A stretch of 8,625 bases of DNA from Helicobacteraceae bacterium (lineage in GTDB: Bacteria > Campylobacterota > Campylobacteria > Campylobacterales > SZUA-545): positions 1 to 8,625 of the forward strand of contig QKHD01000018.1 in NCBI GenBank assembly GCA_003250175.1. Reading direction: 5' to 3'. The notes below the pieces were generated by a model. That model was not told the origin of the DNA and did no database searches. It saw nothing but the letters and a program-made list of their open reading frames with translations. Positions 6,269 to 8,625 of the stretch are shown here, piece by piece. Every line of letters starts with the position of its first letter. Position 1 is the first letter of the stretch. Both the position numbers and the translations under genes were made by a program.

Positions 6269-6538
6269 ATGGCAGAACGTGTAAAATATATCAAACGACA
6301 CTGCAAATATACAGAAGCAAAAATCGACTATATCGATTATAAAGACCTGAGCCTGCTGAAGCACTCTCTGTCCGAGCGATTCAAAATCATGCCTCGCCGT
6401 CTGACAGGTAACTCCAAAGAAGCTCAAGATATGGTAAAAATCGCTATCAAACGTGCACGTCACATGGCGCTGATCCCATACATCGTTGATAACAAAAAAA
6501 TCAACAACGACTTCTGGGACAAAGCTCAGAACAAGTAA
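6269..6538 (+). CDS. rpsR: 30S ribosomal protein S18 (bS18)
   Basis: bS18 binds the small-subunit platform together with bS6, its partner encoded three genes' span upstream in the same operon. The 89-residue product has the normal length. The conserved core is visible: RHCKYTEAKIDYIDYKD (10-26), the LLKHSLSERFKIMPRRLTG stretch (29-47), and KIAIKRARHMALIPYI (57-72). Family members commonly read RRLTGT and end the core in ALLPY; GNSKEAQ here is a mild variation. Only one cysteine (C12) is present, so the multi-cysteine zinc-binding form is not indicated. The ribosome-binding site is AAAAGG at 6254-6259, 9 bases before ATG. A strong hairpin follows 7 bases after the stop. Confidence 0.96.
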   Translation: MAERVKYIKRHCKYTEAKIDYIDYKDLSLLKHSLSERFKIMPRRLTGNSKEAQDMVKIAIKRARHMALIPYIVDNKKINNDFWDKAQNK

Positions 6539-6545
6539 GCTATTC

Positions 6546-6567
6546 GGGGTGCGGCTTTAAGCACCCC
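6546..6567. terminator. Hairpin terminator between rpsR and serB
   Basis: GGGGTGC (6546-6552) and GCACCCC (6561-6567) form a perfect 7-bp GC-rich stem with an 8-base loop. On the plus strand it is followed by AAACTCCCC and then a pyrimidine tract with several T (6577-6586), a loose version of an intrinsic terminator for rpsR. The convergent serB transcript would meet the same stem 17 bases after its stop, so it may serve both directions. Confidence 0.6.
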
Positions 6568-6583
6568 AAACTCCCCTCTTCTT

Positions 6584-7204
6584 TTATAAATACTCCAGCA
6601 CCTTCGCCAGATTTTTTTCATCAATTATGACATTGGCCTCTTTTTTGAGGATCTCTTTGGCACAGAATGCGACCCGTTTTCCCGCATGGGCAAACATGGA
6701 GCGGTCATTGGCACCGTCACCGATCACCATGGTGTCCGCTTCGCTCACACCCAAAATTCCCTGAATCCGGCGCAGCATATCGCCTTTGGAAAAATCGAAC
6801 ATCATATCCCCACCCACAAGGCCCGTAAGCTTGCCGTCTTTTTGGTGCAGGATATTGGAAAAATCCGCATCAAAGCCCAAGGTATCCTTGGCGCGGGAAG
6901 TGGCGTTGCGGAAACCTCCGGAGAAGACCATAATCTTGTAATTCTGCTCTTTGAGGCCGTTAATCAGAGTCTGGGCACCGGGCATATAGGGCAGATTGGC
7001 GCAGACGTTGTCAACCTTGGCATAATCGATTCCCTTTAAAAGTCCCACGCGGCGCGTAAGGGATTCGAAAAAGTCCAGGCGACCCTGCATCGCCTCTTCC
7101 GTAATGGCGGAAACCTCCGCCTCGATGCCGGCCAAGGCGGCGATAAAGTCGATGGTTTCCCCATCCATCAGTGTGGAGTCAAAGTCCATCACGCATAGTT
7201 TCAT
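6584..7204 (-). CDS. serB: Phosphoserine phosphatase
   Basis: SerB (EC 3.1.3.3) removes phosphate from O-phosphoserine, the last step of serine synthesis. The 206-residue HAD-superfamily enzyme shows every motif: DFDSTLMDGETID (7-19) with nucleophile D7 and general acid D9, SGGF (95-98), K140 in DFSKGDML, and GDGAND (162-167) with the Mg2+ ligands D163 and D167. The helical cap between motifs I and II is of SerB type. There is no N-terminal ACT domain, so it is the compact form. The start at 7204-7202 gives MKLCVMDFDS, as expected; AAGGG lies about 8 bases upstream. A longer frame to 7267 exists but would run into metF. It is convergent with rpsR and 50 bases divergent from metF, so serine output and one-carbon reduction sit back to back. 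Confidence 0.95.
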   Translation of the reverse strand: MKLCVMDFDSTLMDGETIDFIAALAGIEAEVSAITEEAMQGRLDFFESLTRRVGLLKGIDYAKVDNVCANLPYMPGAQTLINGLKEQNYKIMVFSGGFRNATSRAKDTLGFDADFSNILHQKDGKLTGLVGGDMMFDFSKGDMLRRIQGILGVSEADTMVIGDGANDRSMFAHAGKRVAFCAKEILKKEANVIIDEKNLAKVLEYL

Positions 7205-7216
7205 TTGGCACCCTTT

Positions 7217-7225
7217 TGGTATAAT
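7217..7225 (+). promoter_or_regulatory. Extended -10 promoter for metF
   Basis: TGGTATAAT matches the extended -10 consensus TGnTATAAT exactly. Initiation near 7232 would leave a leader of about 23 bases containing AAGG (7245-7248), 6 bases before the metF ATG. No -35 match is seen around 7197-7202, which lies in the first codons of serB; an extended -10 often works without one. Confidence 0.65.
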
Positions 7226-7232
7226 TACCGGA

Positions 7233-7238
7233 ATTATA
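7233..7238 (-). promoter_or_regulatory. -10 element for serB, facing the metF promoter
   Basis: ATTATA on the plus strand reads TATAAT on the minus strand, with TTGGT immediately upstream. Initiation near 7226 would give serB a leader of about 22 bases. Together with the metF -10 it forms a 7-bp inverted repeat, TATAATT (7220-7226) and AATTATA (7232-7238), with 5 bases between. Confidence 0.5.
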
Positions 7239-7254
7239 ACCAACAAGGCTGATA

Positions 7255-8169
7255 ATGTTCGACGCACTGCTAGACAAACTCCGAAACGATACCTACATCA
7301 CGCTGGAGACCACCCCCGGGCACAGTGCGACCTTTCAGCCCATCATCGACAAAATCGCCGCCCTGGATATTGCCCGCAAAGTTGACGGCTTTACCACCAC
7401 CGACAACCCCCTTGCCAAGCTCAAATACAATGCCATTCTGGCCGCTATCAAACTGCAAAATGCCTTTAACAAGCCGGTAATTACCACCATGAGCATGCGG
7501 GATAAAAACCTGATCGGTCTGCAGTCGGATATTCTGGGTGCCAATGAGTTTGACATCCGGAGCTTTCTGATGGTCACGGGTGATCCGGCCAAGATGAGCG
7601 ACCAGCCCAATGTCAAGGGTGTCTTTGAGGCGGATAGCACGATGCTGCTCAATATTGTCAAATACTTCAATGCCGGGATTGACTACGCCGGTAAGCAGAT
7701 TGGCAACCCGCCCAAGCCGATCTACCCCTTTGCCGTAACCAATGCCTTTAGCAAAAACTTCAAGCATATCACCAAAAAAATGCACAAAAAGATCGAAAAC
7801 GGGGCTGTGGGGATTATCAGTCAGCCCGTCTTTGACGTGGCCAATGCGAAGATATTAATGGAGTGCTTTGAAGAGGCCCGAAGCGCCTTTAGCGACGAAC
7901 GCAGCCAATCGCAGCTGATCTTGGGGCTTTTCCCCATTACCAAGCTCAAAACGGCCCAGTTCCTCTCTTCTCATGTGCCGGGCATCCATGTACCGAGTGA
8001 ATGGGTAGATAATCTCTTTGAGGCCAATAAACGTTCGGAAGAGGAAGAGAAAAAAGTAGGCTTTGAGATGAGCCAGAAACTTTTTAAAGATCTTTTGAAG
8101 GTGCACCCGAAGGTGCACATTATGACGGCGAATCGTTTTGATATCGCCAAGGAACTCTTGAATAGCTAA
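7255..8169 (+). CDS. metF: Methylenetetrahydrofolate reductase family protein
   Basis: MetF-family flavoenzymes reduce 5,10-methylene- to 5-methyl-tetrahydrofolate, which supplies methyl groups for methionine synthesis. The 304-residue protein is a single TIM-barrel domain without the C-terminal regulatory domain of eukaryotic enzymes. Family marks are ITLETTP (15-21), with E18 at the position of the catalytic glutamate, FTTTDNP (46-52), MRDKNLIGLQSDILGA (81-96), corresponding to the C-R-D-R-N...LQSDLLGA segment of relatives, VTGDP (107-111), VFEADS (123-128), IISQPVFD (187-194) with Q190, and VPGIHVP (241-247). The sequence is distant from E. coli MetF and nearer the MTHFR type seen in anaerobes and Actinobacteria, so the electron donor (NADH, ferredoxin or other) cannot be inferred. 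The start ATG at 7255 has AAGG 6 bases upstream. It is transcribed away from serB and ends 9 bases from cheW. Confidence 0.85.
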   Translation: MFDALLDKLRNDTYITLETTPGHSATFQPIIDKIAALDIARKVDGFTTTDNPLAKLKYNAILAAIKLQNAFNKPVITTMSMRDKNLIGLQSDILGANEFDIRSFLMVTGDPAKMSDQPNVKGVFEADSTMLLNIVKYFNAGIDYAGKQIGNPPKPIYPFAVTNAFSKNFKHITKKMHKKIENGAVGIISQPVFDVANAKILMECFEEARSAFSDERSQSQLILGLFPITKLKTAQFLSSHVPGIHVPSEWVDNLFEANKRSEEEEKKVGFEMSQKLFKDLLKVHPKVHIMTANRFDIAKELLNS

Positions 8170-8196
8170 GCCGCGCCCTTAGACGTGGCTGTTGTT
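8169..8196 (+). terminator. Intrinsic terminator of metF, overlapping the end of cheW
   Basis: AGCCGCG (8169-8175) pairs with CGTGGCT (8184-8190) with one G-T pair and an 8-base loop, followed at once by GTTGTTTTCT, a U-rich run on the plus strand. The stem starts on the last base of the metF stop. Its loop and right arm lie in the last codons and stop of the convergent cheW. Confidence 0.6.
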
Positions 8197-8625
8197 TTCT
8201 GCCCGTTTGAGCAGGGAGTCGACCTTGAGAATGGTGAGGATTTTGTCCTCTTTTTTCCCTACGCCGTAGATGTGGTTGTCATCGTTAGTCATGCTTTCCG
8301 GCACCGGCTCGATGTTGGATTCTTTAATCCGGAGCGCTTCGGTCAGTTTGTCGATGATAAATCCGCTGACCTGATCTTTGCTCTTGATCACGATAAAACG
8401 GGTTTCGTCGGTGTATTTCTGCTTGGGATAGCCGAATTTCTGACGAAGGTCAATCAGAGGAATCACACTGCCGCGTAGGTTGAATACGCCGATCACATAG
8501 TTGGGCGTACTGGGAACCCGTGTGCTTTCAATCGGCTTAATGATCTCTTGAATGGAGAGAATCGGCACCGCGAACTCTTCGTTGCCGACCATGAATCCAA
8601 CCAGTTGGACGATGTCGTCTTCCTT
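8179..8625 (-). CDS. cheW: CheW chemotaxis coupling protein (N-terminus outside window)
   Basis: CheW couples chemoreceptors to the kinase CheA in membrane-associated arrays. The minus-strand frame is still open at the right edge, so the true start is outside; 148 residues are visible. The first ATG inside the window (8592) is not the start: the codons before it read QLVGF, part of the conserved first strand that runs on into MVGNEEFAVPI. Further CheW marks are IQEIIKP, TRVPSTPNYVIGVFNLRG, with the conserved arginine of the NLRG turn, VIPLIDLRQKFG, FIVIKSKDQVSGFIIDKL and the closing IYGVGKKEDKILTIL. The frame ends shortly after the SH3-like domain, with no receiver domain, so it is CheW and not CheV. 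A CheA C-terminal domain alone would look similar but would normally be fused to a kinase. The 3' end overlaps the metF terminator. Confidence 0.92.
   Translation of the reverse strand, partial: KEDDIVQLVGFMVGNEEFAVPILSIQEIIKPIESTRVPSTPNYVIGVFNLRGSVIPLIDLRQKFGYPKQKYTDETRFIVIKSKDQVSGFIIDKLTEALRIKESNIEPVPESMTNDDNHIYGVGKKEDKILTILKVDSLLKRAENNSHV

Noticed and set aside
5738..6463. 241-residue open frame antisense to ssb and rpsR
   Set aside because: It spans two well-recognized genes on the other strand and has no recognizable domain.
7205..7267. N-terminal extension of serB
   Set aside because: It would cross the promoter region and overlap the start of metF; SerB proteins begin right before the DFDST motif, as with the start at 7204.

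Overview
The gene set and gene order point to a member of the Campylobacterota (the former Epsilonproteobacteria). The evidence is a short ~645-residue RNase R, then holA, then an rpsF-ssb-rpsR cluster, plus a class I ketol-acid reductoisomerase and a CheW close to those of sulfur-oxidizing genera such as Sulfurimonas, Sulfuricurvum and Sulfurovum. The coding DNA looks moderately GC-rich (about half G+C by eye). The genus is inference; no 16S or other marker is present.

Layout from left to right. (1) Positions 1-156 hold the C-terminal end of an AT-rich gene (about 22% G+C by hand count), possibly a META/HslJ-like protein, running off the left edge. (2) Positions 157-262 carry two small hairpins between that gene and the convergent ilvC. 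(3) ilvC (minus strand) is divergent from a plus-strand series. The 148-bp gap between them contains a symmetric ATTATAAT that can act as a -10 element on both strands. (4) The plus-strand series 1434-6538 is HDOD protein, rnr, holA, rpsF, ssb, rpsR. The first three overlap by 4 and 8 bp, and rpsF and ssb share one base. A 105-bp gap before rpsF holds a likely promoter and a hairpin that resembles an S6:S18 autoregulatory leader. A GC-rich hairpin closes the series at 6546-6567. (5) serB (minus) is convergent with rpsR and divergent from metF. The 50-bp serB-metF gap holds face-to-face -10 elements. (6) metF (plus) meets cheW (minus) tail to tail, with a hairpin and U-rich tract lying inside the end of cheW. 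cheW runs off the right edge.

The window is mostly core housekeeping: branched-chain amino acid synthesis (ilvC), RNA turnover (rnr), replisome loading and ssDNA protection (holA, ssb), small-subunit ribosomal proteins (rpsF, rpsR), serine synthesis (serB) and one-carbon metabolism (metF). serB and metF may be functionally linked, because serine feeds the methylene-tetrahydrofolate pool that MetF reduces. cheW and the HDOD protein are signalling-type genes. I found no defence system, mobile element, CRISPR array, tRNA or rRNA. The most interesting points are regulatory: two divergent promoter regions with symmetric -10 elements, the rpsF leader, a repeat-bearing S6 tail, and a strongly AT-rich gene fragment beside ilvC. 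I see no convincing undescribed multi-gene system.
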